Shown piece after piece: positions 13,114 through 22,003 of a stretch of DNA of 32,955 nucleotides. Within the stretch, counting starts at the first letter, position 1. Every line of letters begins with the position of its first letter. The position numbers and the translations under genes were made by a program. The stretch lies in NCBI GenBank assembly GCA_023249195.1, contig JAHFDB010000015.1, positions 1-32,955 on the forward strand, read 5' to 3'. The notes below the pieces were generated by a model. That model was not told the origin of the DNA. It saw only the letters and a program-made list of their open reading frames with translations, and did no database searches. Origin of the DNA: a bacterium. GTDB taxonomy: Bacteria; Margulisbacteria; Marinamargulisbacteria; SXXA01; JAHFDB01.

Positions 13114-14901
13114 ATGAGTCATCAGGCTATACGTTTTGAGTTGATCATGGATGCCGGGAACGGCGCGCAAAAGGCAGGGGATATCCTCATTGGTGCCTTT
13201 GCAAAAAGAGGAAACTATGTCTACATTGAGCCTATGATTCCGGCTGAAATCAGCCCCCCTAAGCGAACGCCTTATTCTATGTCTGGGGTGGTCATTCGTG
13301 TGGCCGACTACGACATTAGCAATATTGGGAGTGGCACCGATTTAATGATTGTTGAGCACGAAATATTGCTAGACCGTCGGTTAATTGATAAAGAATACCT
13401 TCCCGGTTCGATTGTGTTGCTAGATTTAGGAGACGAAGCTAAAAATAAAGAGGCCTATCAACAAGCCAAAGACAAAGCTATTCAGGCTGGGTTGAACTTA
13501 ATCACATTTAACATGGACGATGAAGCTAAAAAGGTTATGGGAGAGCTTGGCGGGAATGGGAAGAACATGTTTTATCTCGGCATGCTAACCAAAATTTTCA
13601 ACGTGTCTCGTGAACAACTGGAGACAAATATTCGCTCTACTTTCAAAAAGTTGCCCGAAGAAAAACTTAAGCTAAACCTGTTTATTTTTGATTCAGGATA
13701 TCGATGTGCTTCTGAAATGCCCGTTTCTTTTGAAATCGCAGCCCATCCTATTGAAGGTGACAAGCTGTTAATGGATGGAAATACGGCCATTTCAATGGGA
13801 ATCATTGATGCAGGTATCAAAATGTATTGCGGATATCCCATCACCCCAGCTTCTTCCATTATGCACGTATTGGCTAAGCAATTTCCTCAATACGGAGGGA
13901 TGGTGCACCAGGCAGAAGACGAAATTTCAGCGATTGGTTCAGCGATCGGATCTTACTATGCGGGGGTTCCTTCTGTAACGGCTACCGCAGGTCCTGGTAT
14001 TTCTTTGAAACAAGAATTTATCGGATTAGCGACCTCTACAGAAACACCTCTGATTGTGATTGACGTAATGCGTGGAGGCCCTTCGACAGGCCTTCCAACC
14101 AAGACCGAGCAGTCAGACCTTTATACGGCAATTTTTGGATGCCACGGTGACAATACAAAAGTGGTTCTAAGTGTAGCAAACGTGACCGACTGTTTTTATG
14201 CGCCCCATGTAGCCCGTTATTTAACTGAAAAGTTGCGCGTTCCTGTGATTGTTTTAAGTGACTATTTAAGCTCTGTAAGCTATAAGGTTTTCGAAAGACC
14301 CGCTTTGGTTGAAATGAACTCAGTAGACGACATCCCCCATACCGTTCTAGCCCGATTTGGATTAAAACCGCTAGGCCCGGTTGAAATGGTTAAAGACGAC
14401 CAATCTGTTCCAGGCGAAGTGGGACACACCCGACGCGTTACAGGTTTAAATACCAGTAGCACAGGTCAAATTGCCTACACGTCGGACAGCAACATTCGTT
14501 CGCATGATGTTAGGAATCAAAAAATTCAAGTGGTTCGAGAAGCTTTCTTAACCCCTGAGTTTATTGGGGACGCATCTGGAGATGTGTTGGTGGTGGCGTG
14601 GGGAAGCACCCTAGGCTCACTAGAAGAGGGGGTCATGATGCTGAGAAAAGAAGGCCTCAAGGTGTCTGGTTTGCACCTCAAAGTGGTTTATCCGCTTCCA
14701 ATGATGCTAAAGGATCTTTTAAAAAACTTTAAACATGTCATCACAGCGGAAGTAGCCTACGGTGATAACTATAAGTCTTCACCATTGGCCATGTTGTTAA
14801 GAGCGGAAACCTTGGTAGATGTGAAATCAACCATCGGAGAGCCCAGTGGAAGACCGATTACCCCACAAGAAATTGTGACCAAAGTGAAGGAGGTTCTATA
14901 A
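13114..14901 (+). CDS. korA: 2-oxoacid:acceptor oxidoreductase, fused gamma-alpha subunit
   Basis: A 595-residue protein. Residues 1-190 match the gamma domain (GNGAQKAGDILIGAFAKRGNYV, the POR/KGOR gamma fold), and about 205-595 the alpha subunit: GNTAISMGIIDAG, YPITPASS (241-248), AEDEISAIGSAIG, AGPGISLKQEF, MRGGPSTGLPTKTEQSDL. Together with KorB it decarboxylates a 2-oxoacid to acyl-CoA and reduces ferredoxin (or the reverse) in the cytoplasm. The SPTG-type motif and gamma-alpha fusion fit the 2-oxoglutarate type, but substrate cannot be fixed from sequence. Start chosen at ATG 13114 behind GGAGAGA. The stop and the korB start overlap within TATAATG, so the two are co-translated. Confidence 0.9.
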   Translation: MSHQAIRFELIMDAGNGAQKAGDILIGAFAKRGNYVYIEPMIPAEISPPKRTPYSMSGVVIRVADYDISNIGSGTDLMIVEHEILLDRRLIDKEYLPGSIVLLDLGDEAKNKEAYQQAKDKAIQAGLNLITFNMDDEAKKVMGELGGNGKNMFYLGMLTKIFNVSREQLETNIRSTFKKLPEEKLKLNLFIFDSGYRCASEMPVSFEIAAHPIEGDKLLMDGNTAISMGIIDAGIKMYCGYPITPASSIMHVLAKQFPQYGGMVHQAEDEISAIGSAIGSYYAGVPSVTATAGPGISLKQEFIGLATSTETPLIVIDVMRGGPSTGLPTKTEQSDLYTAIFGCHGDNTKVVLSVANVTDCFYAPHVARYLTEKLRVPVIVLSDYLSSVSYKVFERPALVEMNSVDDIPHTVLARFGLKPLGPVEMVKDDQSVPGEVGHTRRVTGLNTSSTGQIAYTSDSNIRSHDVRNQKIQVVREAFLTPEFIGDASGDVLVVAWGSTLGSLEEGVMMLRKEGLKVSGLHLKVVYPLPMMLKDLLKNFKHVITAEVAYGDNYKSSPLAMLLRAETLVDVKSTIGEPSGRPITPQEIVTKVKEVL

Positions 14902-15806
14902 TGGCCCTAGCAACAGAAACAAAGTTCACCCTGAAAGACTATAAAGCAGCAGATCCACGCTGGTGTACCGGTTGTGGCGACTATGGCATTCTTGTGGCAT
15001 TACGACGCTTTATGGCAGACAAGCAGCTCAATCCCGCCAGTGTTGTCAACATCTCAGGCATTGGATGCTCAGGACGAATTCCGCACTATATGAACACCTA
15101 TGGCATTCACTCGATCCATGGACGTGCCATTCCCGTGGCTATGGGCATATCGTTGGCCAGACCCGATCTTCAACTTTTTATCGAATCGGGTGACGGTGAC
15201 GCTTTAAGCATTGGGGGTAATCACCTTATTCATGGCATCAATAAAAATTTCAATTGCGTATTTGTGATGATGGACAATCAAATTTACGGGCTTACTAAGA
15301 ATCAAACCTCACCTACGACAAGACAAGGGCTTGCTACCAATACTCAGCCTCAAGGGTCTTGGCTAAAGCCCATTAATCCTGTCCAATTTGCGATGGGCTT
15401 AGGGGCTTCTTTCGTTGCGAGTACGGCAGAGTGGTTGACTAGCCATATCGTTGAAGTTATCGAAGCTGCTTATGCACACAAAGGGTTTTCCTTTGTACAT
15501 GTGGCGCAACGATGCCCTAAATTCAACCCCACGGCATGGGAAGCCAAAGAATCGAATTGGTATTCTTTCCTGCAACACGAAAAAGGTGTGAAAGCCGACA
15601 CCAAATATGGCCCCGATGCGGCCATCATTGAACATGATCCTTCTGATCTAGGACAAGCCTTTAAATACGCGATGATGGACCACAAGCATTTTGGAGTTTA
15701 CTATCAAGATACGTCTAAAGCCTGCTATGACGATATTGTCAGAAGCGCCACAGACAAAGCTGTAAAACAACCCCGTTCAGGGCTTTTGGATCGGTTTAAA
15801 ATATAA
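14901..15806 (+). CDS. korB: 2-oxoacid:acceptor oxidoreductase, beta subunit
   Basis: A 301-residue thiamin-diphosphate-binding subunit. WCTGCGDYG (21-29) supplies Cys22 and Cys25; Cys56 (GIGCSGR) and Cys205 (QRCPKFNP) complete four cysteines for a [4Fe-4S] cluster. GDGDALSIGGNH (97-108) and MDNQIYGLTKNQTSPT (124-139) form the ThDP/Mg site. It pairs with KorA, whose stop overlaps this start. No delta (ferredoxin-like) subunit gene accompanies it, consistent with a two-subunit KorAB enzyme using free ferredoxin. It converges with the GT17 gene, 10 bases between stops and no visible terminator. Confidence 0.93.
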   Translation: MALATETKFTLKDYKAADPRWCTGCGDYGILVALRRFMADKQLNPASVVNISGIGCSGRIPHYMNTYGIHSIHGRAIPVAMGISLARPDLQLFIESGDGDALSIGGNHLIHGINKNFNCVFVMMDNQIYGLTKNQTSPTTRQGLATNTQPQGSWLKPINPVQFAMGLGASFVASTAEWLTSHIVEVIEAAYAHKGFSFVHVAQRCPKFNPTAWEAKESNWYSFLQHEKGVKADTKYGPDAAIIEHDPSDLGQAFKYAMMDHKHFGVYYQDTSKACYDDIVRSATDKAVKQPRSGLLDRFKI

Positions 15807-15816
15807 GTTAAACACT

Positions 15817-16815
15817 TTAAGTCGGGTGGTCCTCTGAGTTCAAATAACCTCTTTCTAACTTTCTTGATTCTTTTTCAAGTAAGAAAGAAAGCGACTTCGG
15901 CAGTATTTTTTTTAAAAAATCTCTGCGATTGTATTGTTTGAAGAGGATAATATTCCAAAAGGCCAGAATATAGGGCCATCCCAAAAGTCGTTTTAGGGTA
16001 TTTTTTCTCTCGAAACGAGACAACAGTGTCGTGATCGTATATGTCGCTTTTTCTTGCCAGAGTAAATGGGCATAGGCCACCTGATGTTTTTGCAGATAGT
16101 CGGGGAAATTAGCATCTATAATAACGGGCTTAAATCGATGGCTTTTCCCATAAATATCTTTACCTTGAGCTACTTTTTGGGCTAGCTGTACTCGGTTTTT
16201 ATTTTTTTCAAGATTATGCTCTTGATGGGCATAGGCCTCTGTTTTTTCAATCAACTTTTCCAGACCCCCCATATAACTAAAATGCCAGCCCCCAAAAGGA
16301 ATTTTGTGGGTTACGGGCACACGGCGCATTTCTTGGGCTGTTTTTCCGAACATAGCAGAATAAGGAAAAACCCGTGTCCCTACCCAGAAGGGGTCTGTGG
16401 CACAAAAATAATTTAAGTAATAGTTGAATTGCAGACACTCCATCCAACGCATTTGCAGCGTATTTCGGCACCCGGCTAACTGCTCAGGGTTGGGGATTTC
16501 ATCACAATCTGAAATTAAAATGAGGTCTGTAGGCAGACAGTCCTTCAGCCCTCTTTCGATGCCATTTCGTTGATGGTTTTCATAGGTCCATGCATTTACA
16601 AATGGCGGGTAATCGTCTATCACAATATGGATAATTTTATCTAAAAAACGGGCATATCGGTGTTTATTTTCTTGAAAATAGAGGGGTTTGGGTTTATTTG
16701 AGTGTGTCTTGGTCGCTTCCACCAAAACAAACTTGTCTACTATAGCATCAAGAATATGAAGTCTTAGCTCTAAGATATCCAACTCATTAAAAAAGGGGAA
16801 ACAATCGTATACCAT
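15817..16815 (-). CDS. glycosyltransferase family 17 protein
   Basis: A 332-residue protein. VYDCFPFFNELDILELRL at the start, FVLVEATKTHSNKPKPL (30-45), the QRNGIERGL stretch (82-90) and SDCDEIP (102-108, with a DxD-like metal site) are the pattern of GT17, the family of the eukaryotic bisecting GlcNAc transferase GnT-III. Bacterial members are usually found in capsule or LPS clusters and probably add GlcNAc or a related sugar; donor and acceptor are unknown. It is cytoplasmic, with no signal peptide. GGAAGGAG precedes the ATG at 16815. Last gene of the six-gene minus-strand glycan operon, 18 bases after its neighbour. Confidence 0.82.
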   Translation of the reverse strand: MVYDCFPFFNELDILELRLHILDAIVDKFVLVEATKTHSNKPKPLYFQENKHRYARFLDKIIHIVIDDYPPFVNAWTYENHQRNGIERGLKDCLPTDLILISDCDEIPNPEQLAGCRNTLQMRWMECLQFNYYLNYFCATDPFWVGTRVFPYSAMFGKTAQEMRRVPVTHKIPFGGWHFSYMGGLEKLIEKTEAYAHQEHNLEKNKNRVQLAQKVAQGKDIYGKSHRFKPVIIDANFPDYLQKHQVAYAHLLWQEKATYTITTLLSRFERKNTLKRLLGWPYILAFWNIILFKQYNRRDFLKKILPKSLSFLLEKESRKLERGYLNSEDHPT

Positions 16816-16833
16816 GGCCGGCTCCTTCCAACT

Positions 16834-17709
16834 CTAGATATTCAAGGTGTATTTCAAGCGTAAAAACACTTTGTAAATCTGCCGTGCTTTTTCCCAAATT
16901 TGCGGCGGTATGAACGATTTTATCTTATATTTTTTAGGTTTAAATTCTATCTCATGAAGGCTGGCCCGATCCATGCGATTTGGGTACAGCCCCCTGCCAA
17001 TTAAGGAATAGGCCTCCGTGGGCCCTGCATCAATAGAAGCAAATAACTCTAGCCTAGGAACAGCGGTGATAAGGGGTAAAAACTGTTTGGCATCTGATGT
17101 TTTTTCAAAATCAAAAGGGAGATATTTAGGCCATTTTTTGAGTAGGGGGTGAGTACTATTGATTATTTTCTTAAAGACAGAGGTTTTAAGAATACTCAAA
17201 GCACTTACAATGTGAAACACCCCTCCTAATTGACGCTCTATCTCACATACAGCAGACTTTGTAAGCGTGTATGCGGTCAAGGTTGAAAAAGGGTCTCCAG
17301 ACACATAGTGATAGGGTTTTAACGTTTCAGGATGATAAAAACTGTAGCTTAGAATATCGCACTGTGCTTGGGATAATTCTTTTAGAACCGTTTGATAGAC
17401 CTCGACAGGAACCATATTAATGTGGTCTTCAATCCAAAACAAGACGAACTCAGAGGTACACCCGGACATGATCTCCCGGGTATCTCGAAACCAACCGGCC
17501 TTGGACTCTAAAAAAGAGATCTCGAGGCGATTTTCTAAATAAGTAGCTAAAAACGAGTGTACTTTCTCTTTGTAACTCCCTCGAACATTGATAACCCAGT
17601 GTTGTGCGCAGATGTCTTTAAACGATAAAAAGGAATCCTGCATCCGCATAAACCGCTCTTCTTGATCGATTCTAAAATTGGCAAAAATAGTGAGTGTTGG
17701 GACTGACAT
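16834..17709 (-). CDS. putative glycosyltransferase-like protein, function unknown
   Basis: A 291-residue soluble protein that I do not firmly recognise. The N-terminus LTIFANFRIDQEERFMRMQDS and the acidic WIEDHINMV (about residues 92-100) after SEFVLF resemble the nucleotide-sugar end of GT-A glycosyltransferases, where an acidic pair holds the metal. The C-terminal 50 residues are basic and aromatic, as in enzymes that touch lipid-linked acceptors. It is wedged between a sugar C-methyltransferase and a GT17 gene with 4- and 18-base gaps, so a role in building the same glycan is likely. GGAG overlaps the upstream stop and precedes the ATG. Confidence 0.5.
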   Translation of the reverse strand: MSVPTLTIFANFRIDQEERFMRMQDSFLSFKDICAQHWVINVRGSYKEKVHSFLATYLENRLEISFLESKAGWFRDTREIMSGCTSEFVLFWIEDHINMVPVEVYQTVLKELSQAQCDILSYSFYHPETLKPYHYVSGDPFSTLTAYTLTKSAVCEIERQLGGVFHIVSALSILKTSVFKKIINSTHPLLKKWPKYLPFDFEKTSDAKQFLPLITAVPRLELFASIDAGPTEAYSLIGRGLYPNRMDRASLHEIEFKPKKYKIKSFIPPQIWEKARQIYKVFLRLKYTLNI

Positions 17710-17713
17710 GTCT

Positions 17714-18853
17714 TTACTCCCAAAAATGAGTAAGCGGATTTATTTTACCTAAAATATCGGTTTTGATTTCATCGTTATAGACCCCCGCCTTCAGGATCAC
17801 CCTAGGTTCAGATTGTTCCCTTAACACGTGAGGAGAAAAAACGCTCAGGCGTGTCCCGTATAGTCTTTTTCCCTGTTTATTGGGGTCATTGTCTAATACG
17901 CCCACCAGACGAGACGTTTCGAGTCCAAAGGCAATCACGTATTGGGCAAATACATGGGCTCCAAATAAGTAGACGGGACCTTCTGACGTTTTGATCTTTT
18001 TATTGAGTTCAGATACGAGTTTCAGGTGATACTCTACATACTCTGTATAGAGATGTTTGTTTTTTGTATACAACTCTTGAGAAAGCACCGTGGGCGCTAC
18101 AGATATATCCCGCGTAGTGGCGTAAAAAATACTATGATCTTCCATAAAATAATGTTTGTTACAGATTCTAAACCCATGTTGGGCTAAAAGATGTTCGATA
18201 TAAGGCTCTGTCAGACATAGCGTGTGTTCAAAATTAATGCCATTGGTATAGTGTCTTTCCAGCATACGTTGAATATTAGGCACGCTAAATAGGTGCATCT
18301 TTCCCTGTTGAGTAAACTCGGAAAGGTGCTTCATAAAGGTGTGTGGATCGTAGATATGTTCAAAAACATGAGAATGAACAACCGCATCATATTGGCCTTG
18401 AAATAGGAACCGCTCATCAAAAAAATCTTTGATATAGGTCGCTTTAACGCCTTGAGCCGGGCTGGGGTTCGGTTCGACGATCGTCCACGGGATCTGGGAA
18501 TGGGTGTGATAGGCCTTTGACAGGAGTCCGTGTCCGCCCCCAATTTCAATGATGGCCTTGGGTTGAAATTGACGTATAAAGTCAGCAAATGCGTTGTGGT
18601 GGCTTTCCCAAAGCCCGCCTATACATCCTGACCCATGCGAGTGGGCATATAGGACATCGAGCGGGACCAAGCGCTTGAGTTGAATAAGACCCGATTTTTT
18701 TGAAATCCACCAGTCCATTGGTGCGTGGAGGTCGGTTTCAGGATCTTCATCTGTACACCCCATAAACACCGGAAAAGAATCAAATCGATAAAGGGGTTCT
18801 AAATCAGGGGTTTCCCCTATGGCACAGCGGGTACGTTCCTGCATAGGGATCAT
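17714..18853 (-). CDS. SAM-dependent sugar C-methyltransferase-like protein
   Basis: A 379-residue protein with the three-part layout of the NovU/TylCIII class of NDP-sugar C-methyltransferases: an N-terminal segment that in relatives binds zinc (only part of the Cys set, such as MGCT, is evident here), a Rossmann SAM domain with EIGGGHGLLSKAYH (about 101-114) and VVHSHVFEHIYDP, and a C-terminal Rossmann-like domain with YLFGAHVFAQYVIAFGL and VLDNDPNKQGKRLYG. Such enzymes put a methyl branch on a keto-deoxysugar nucleotide. The start ATG overlaps the stop of the nucleotidyltransferase-kinase by 4 bases (ATGA). The incomplete zinc motif leaves open a different substrate. Confidence 0.75.
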   Translation of the reverse strand: MIPMQERTRCAIGETPDLEPLYRFDSFPVFMGCTDEDPETDLHAPMDWWISKKSGLIQLKRLVPLDVLYAHSHGSGCIGGLWESHHNAFADFIRQFQPKAIIEIGGGHGLLSKAYHTHSQIPWTIVEPNPSPAQGVKATYIKDFFDERFLFQGQYDAVVHSHVFEHIYDPHTFMKHLSEFTQQGKMHLFSVPNIQRMLERHYTNGINFEHTLCLTEPYIEHLLAQHGFRICNKHYFMEDHSIFYATTRDISVAPTVLSQELYTKNKHLYTEYVEYHLKLVSELNKKIKTSEGPVYLFGAHVFAQYVIAFGLETSRLVGVLDNDPNKQGKRLYGTRLSVFSPHVLREQSEPRVILKAGVYNDEIKTDILGKINPLTHFWE

Positions 18854-20430
18854 TCTGCGCCCCCCCTTTTTAAATACTCATGCAGCATGCTTTTTCCTAG
18901 ATAGAACAGAAAGAAACAGTAAGGCGCATGGTGGAGGGCCGCGATATTGAGATAGATCAAGGCTGTCATCATACGCACTTTTTTATAGTCATACCCTTTT
19001 TGGGTGACCCAGGTTTTAAAATACTGTTCGCAGTCGACTAAACTTTGTTTTCTCAAAAAATCAAACTGAATATGGGTCAGTTTTTGAGTCACTGAAAACA
19101 AGTCTTTGTCTACCAACTCATGCGACACAATGATGCCATGGTTGAGTTTGGCAAGGTCATAGTACAGGTCTCCGTACTCTAGCCCACCCCCAAAATCCTG
19201 TCGCCAATCAAGCAGGGTAAAGAGGCTTTTTCCATTGGTATTGACCAAAATATTTTCAAAGTGCAAATCACCGTGAAATTGAGTAGGAATAGCTTCTGAA
19301 ACCTTATTCCAATCTACCTGGTCGAGTAAGTCAATAATCGTGGAAATTTTCTCGCCGTTAATAATTTCTTCAGAATCGATGCGTTCGAAGGTCGCAAAAT
19401 ATTGCCGAACACGTTTATAGGTTTTTTCTTTATAAAACGCCATGCAGGTCTGGCTAAAGGATTCTTTCTGCTCACAAGTGAGCTCTTGGTGTTTCCAAAA
19501 TAGGCTCATCCATTCTAAAAAGTATTTAAAATGGGCCGTGGTAGGGTGTTTTGAAAAGATCTCGCCTTCCACTTTTTTGTACATGTACATCGACTCGGTT
19601 GAATCCAGAATATCTGGGACAAACCCATGCAGAGTCTGGGCACGCTGAACTCGGTTTTTGATAAAACTGGAATCAATTGAAAATTTGATCACTTTATCTT
19701 CGACGAACCAAATGGCTTCTTCTTCTTTTTCGAGGATGTGAGCATCGCTATTTTTGGAAAAATACTCCCGTGTTTTTTGGAGCAATTGAATATCTCCCGT
19801 ATCAAACCAAGTGAATTCAAGAGGGGTTATTCCTTTTTCTATCAAAAATCTCAGACCGTAACTTTCCCCAATTTCTATGGATCCCTGCGTGGTTCCCGAT
19901 CGCATCGCCTCCCAAAAAGGAGCAAAGTCATGAATGCCCGCCAGCCCGATATAGGCGTGGACATCTCCCGAAGTTCCCTTGGGACACACATCGGCGACCT
20001 GTCTATGGTCAATGCGAAGGCTGCGATATTGAGAGGGGTTTCCTAGGGCCGCATAGCCCATCCAATTATGATCAGGGGCCTTGATGGCTTCCAAGACAAT
20101 GGTGTCGTTTGATGAGAAAATAAAGGGCATCTGGAGGTGTTTCTCGCATTGAAGCATGGAGTAGCCCAGGCCAGAACCTTCTCCTTCGTACACATCCACC
20201 TCGACAAAAATAAAGTGTCTGTCTGGATAGGCCAACCGAAGATAGTCCTTCACTGTTTGGGCCTTGTAACCTACGGGGATCACAAATTGAATGTGTTTCT
20301 CAAACTTTTCAATAATATGGGAAATGACAGGCTTATGGGCCACAGACACAAGGGCTTTATTGATATTTTTTGAGATCCCTTTGAGGCGACGTCCCAGTCC
20401 AGCAGAAGCAATGAGTACACGGTATTCCAT
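18850..20430 (-). CDS. bifunctional nucleotidyltransferase / small-molecule kinase
   Basis: 526 residues from the ATG at 20430 (AGGA about 7 bases upstream; the open frame extends 15 codons further into the cupin gene). Residues 1-230 are a sugar-phosphate nucleotidyltransferase of the GT-A fold: VLIASAGLGRRLKG...NKAL near the start and SSNDT for the metal site. Residues 245-520 are an APH/choline-kinase-like phosphotransferase: HGDLHFENIL (386-395) catalytic loop and LLDWRQDFGG (405-414) in the DFG position. The likely sequence is phosphorylation of a sugar, polyol or amino alcohol, then activation with CTP, UTP or GTP. The order (transferase first) is like fused LicC-LicA chemistry, but the substrate is unknown. 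Ends in a G7 tract just before the ATGA overlap with the methyltransferase gene. Confidence 0.78.
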   Translation of the reverse strand: MEYRVLIASAGLGRRLKGISKNINKALVSVAHKPVISHIIEKFEKHIQFVIPVGYKAQTVKDYLRLAYPDRHFIFVEVDVYEGEGSGLGYSMLQCEKHLQMPFIFSSNDTIVLEAIKAPDHNWMGYAALGNPSQYRSLRIDHRQVADVCPKGTSGDVHAYIGLAGIHDFAPFWEAMRSGTTQGSIEIGESYGLRFLIEKGITPLEFTWFDTGDIQLLQKTREYFSKNSDAHILEKEEEAIWFVEDKVIKFSIDSSFIKNRVQRAQTLHGFVPDILDSTESMYMYKKVEGEIFSKHPTTAHFKYFLEWMSLFWKHQELTCEQKESFSQTCMAFYKEKTYKRVRQYFATFERIDSEEIINGEKISTIIDLLDQVDWNKVSEAIPTQFHGDLHFENILVNTNGKSLFTLLDWRQDFGGGLEYGDLYYDLAKLNHGIIVSHELVDKDLFSVTQKLTHIQFDFLRKQSLVDCEQYFKTWVTQKGYDYKKVRMMTALIYLNIAALHHAPYCFFLFYLGKSMLHEYLKRGGAE

Positions 20431-20431
20431 A

Positions 20432-20773
20432 TTAGGTCCTATTGTACCTGTCTTGGATGCGGATAACATCGTCAATCTCAGGGGTGGAAGATTCGAGGTA
20501 AACGGAATCCTCTATGGCTTCCATGCGATGCACTTTAAAAGGTTCAATTGTCATAAAATCATGGGGGGCCATGAGGACAGAGTCGTCTTCTTTTTCTCCA
20601 AAGGACACTTTCAGCTTCCCTGACAACAGATAAACAGACTCTGTTTTAAACTCATGATATTGCAAAGAACATGCATGCCCCTTGTGCATCGTGAGGCGTT
20701 TGAACATATAGTGTGCATTTTTCTCAAGCAACTCTTCTTTCCCCCAAGGTTTTTGGATGGTAAGTTTTTCCAT
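20432..20773 (-). CDS. cupin-domain protein, mannose-6-phosphate isomerase II-like
   Basis: A 113-residue single cupin: KPWGKEELLEKN, then SLQYHEFKTESVYLLSG with the metal-binding His/Glu set, IEPFKVHRMEA with a further His, and the ending ESSTPEIDDVIRIQDRY. The whole resembles the C-terminal cupin of type II phosphomannose isomerases, and stand-alone copies are common in sugar nucleotide clusters. It could isomerise or epimerise a sugar phosphate or simply bind one; catalysis is not proven. AGGAGG stands 5 bases before the ATG. It is separated from the nucleotidyltransferase-kinase by a single base, so the two probably act on the same compound. Confidence 0.75.
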   Translation of the reverse strand: MEKLTIQKPWGKEELLEKNAHYMFKRLTMHKGHACSLQYHEFKTESVYLLSGKLKVSFGEKEDDSVLMAPHDFMTIEPFKVHRMEAIEDSVYLESSTPEIDDVIRIQDRYNRT

Positions 20774-20782
20774 GGCAGCCTC

Positions 20783-21928
20783 CTATTTCATCCTAAATAA
20801 GTGTATATAGCGCAACATCGATTGCTTAATGAGTCGTTTTAAATACGCATCCAGATTCATTGTGTGAGTAGGCATGCTTTTTTCGAGCTTTTTCTTTAAG
20901 TCTATAATTTTAGGATTTCCAAAAATATAATGTCCACAAATAATAGCACGTTGAAGGTCTGTTGCTTGGGTATTGGGCAGCATCCATTTTACCCATTTTT
21001 TAGATTCTAAGGCAATTTGAATGAAAACATCTATATCTTTGGGATCTCCATAAGTTTTCATCAGATACAAAAGACCCCGGGTTTCCATTACTCCAAATTC
21101 CGGAGCCACATTAGAGGCGTGAATCCCTAAAATAGGACGCAACGCGAGGGCTTCATCAGGCAAATAATCGGTGTTGTGTTCTTTAAGCAGGACGTCATGT
21201 TTTTTACAGATCTCCAGGGTCTTTTGGATATGGGCTAGAAGGTGTTGCCCGTCGGAGCCCGAAAGGGTGTTAAAGAGGCCTATATTTTGGGTTTCTAAGA
21301 CTTTTGTACCCGTTTGAGCCACCACAAATAAGGGAGGTGAGAGGTTGTTTTTATGGCAGAAACGCGCCACTTCACTTAAAAACCATTCAAACTTTTCTAA
21401 ATCTTGGCTATAGCCATCTTGCTCTTCCGTGCCAAGTTCAAACGCGATTTTTTTTCCGTGTGACTTGGCAAATTCATCTAAATGGCCATACAGCTCTAGG
21501 AGTCTGGATAAAATGGTGTCAGGGGTCAAGTTTTCATTCTGAATGGGAATGCTCGGGTCGATATGAATGAGGTCAAAACCAGATAGAATATCGCATTCAA
21601 AGGATTTTTTTGCCGAGGCCATCGCTTGAGCGACACCTAGGTTTTGTGCTTGCTCATTCATGCTCTGCCAAGGGCCTCCGTGATCGCGGGCCAAGAAAAC
21701 CTGGGGGCCCCTTCGTTGGGTGACATAGGCACTGAACTGCTCTGTAGTAAAATTCTCGACGTATCCGCCTCCACATGCGGCACTGTCAATTTGACGACGG
21801 CTGGCAATCAGCACCTGGGGAATGGCATAGTCAGCCGAGATTTCAAGAACAGAGTCGATGCAATTTTTGCTCATCGGACCTGTGCATAAAAGGGTTGCTT
21901 TTTTATCTGTAATAAACTGTCTGAGCAT
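20783..21928 (-). CDS. class II tagatose-bisphosphate aldolase family protein (KbaZ/GatZ-like)
   Basis: 381 residues starting at ATG 21928, which has GGAG 5 bases upstream and avoids running into the divergent regulator gene (the open frame reaches 22111). The TIM-barrel family is seen in LLCTGPMSKNCIDSVLE, IASRRQID, FLARDHGGPWQ (79-88, the GGDHLGPN site of GatZ/KbaZ), DLIHIDPS (119-126) and FELGTEEQDGY. In enterobacteria GatZ/KbaZ are the partner (non-catalytic) subunits of a class II aldolase whose catalytic subunit is GatY/KbaY; no such partner is visible here. It heads the six-gene glycan operon, so it may form or cleave a phosphorylated ketose that feeds the kinase-nucleotidyltransferase. 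That substrate assignment is inference. Confidence 0.75.
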   Translation of the reverse strand: MLRQFITDKKATLLCTGPMSKNCIDSVLEISADYAIPQVLIASRRQIDSAACGGGYVENFTTEQFSAYVTQRRGPQVFLARDHGGPWQSMNEQAQNLGVAQAMASAKKSFECDILSGFDLIHIDPSIPIQNENLTPDTILSRLLELYGHLDEFAKSHGKKIAFELGTEEQDGYSQDLEKFEWFLSEVARFCHKNNLSPPLFVVAQTGTKVLETQNIGLFNTLSGSDGQHLLAHIQKTLEICKKHDVLLKEHNTDYLPDEALALRPILGIHASNVAPEFGVMETRGLLYLMKTYGDPKDIDVFIQIALESKKWVKWMLPNTQATDLQRAIICGHYIFGNPKIIDLKKKLEKSMPTHTMNLDAYLKRLIKQSMLRYIHLFRMK

Positions 21929-22003
21929 CTTACTCCAAGGGTACACTAAACAGGTATATTTCCAAAAGACTTTAGCCCGTATTTGAGATACACTATTCGA
22001 CAG

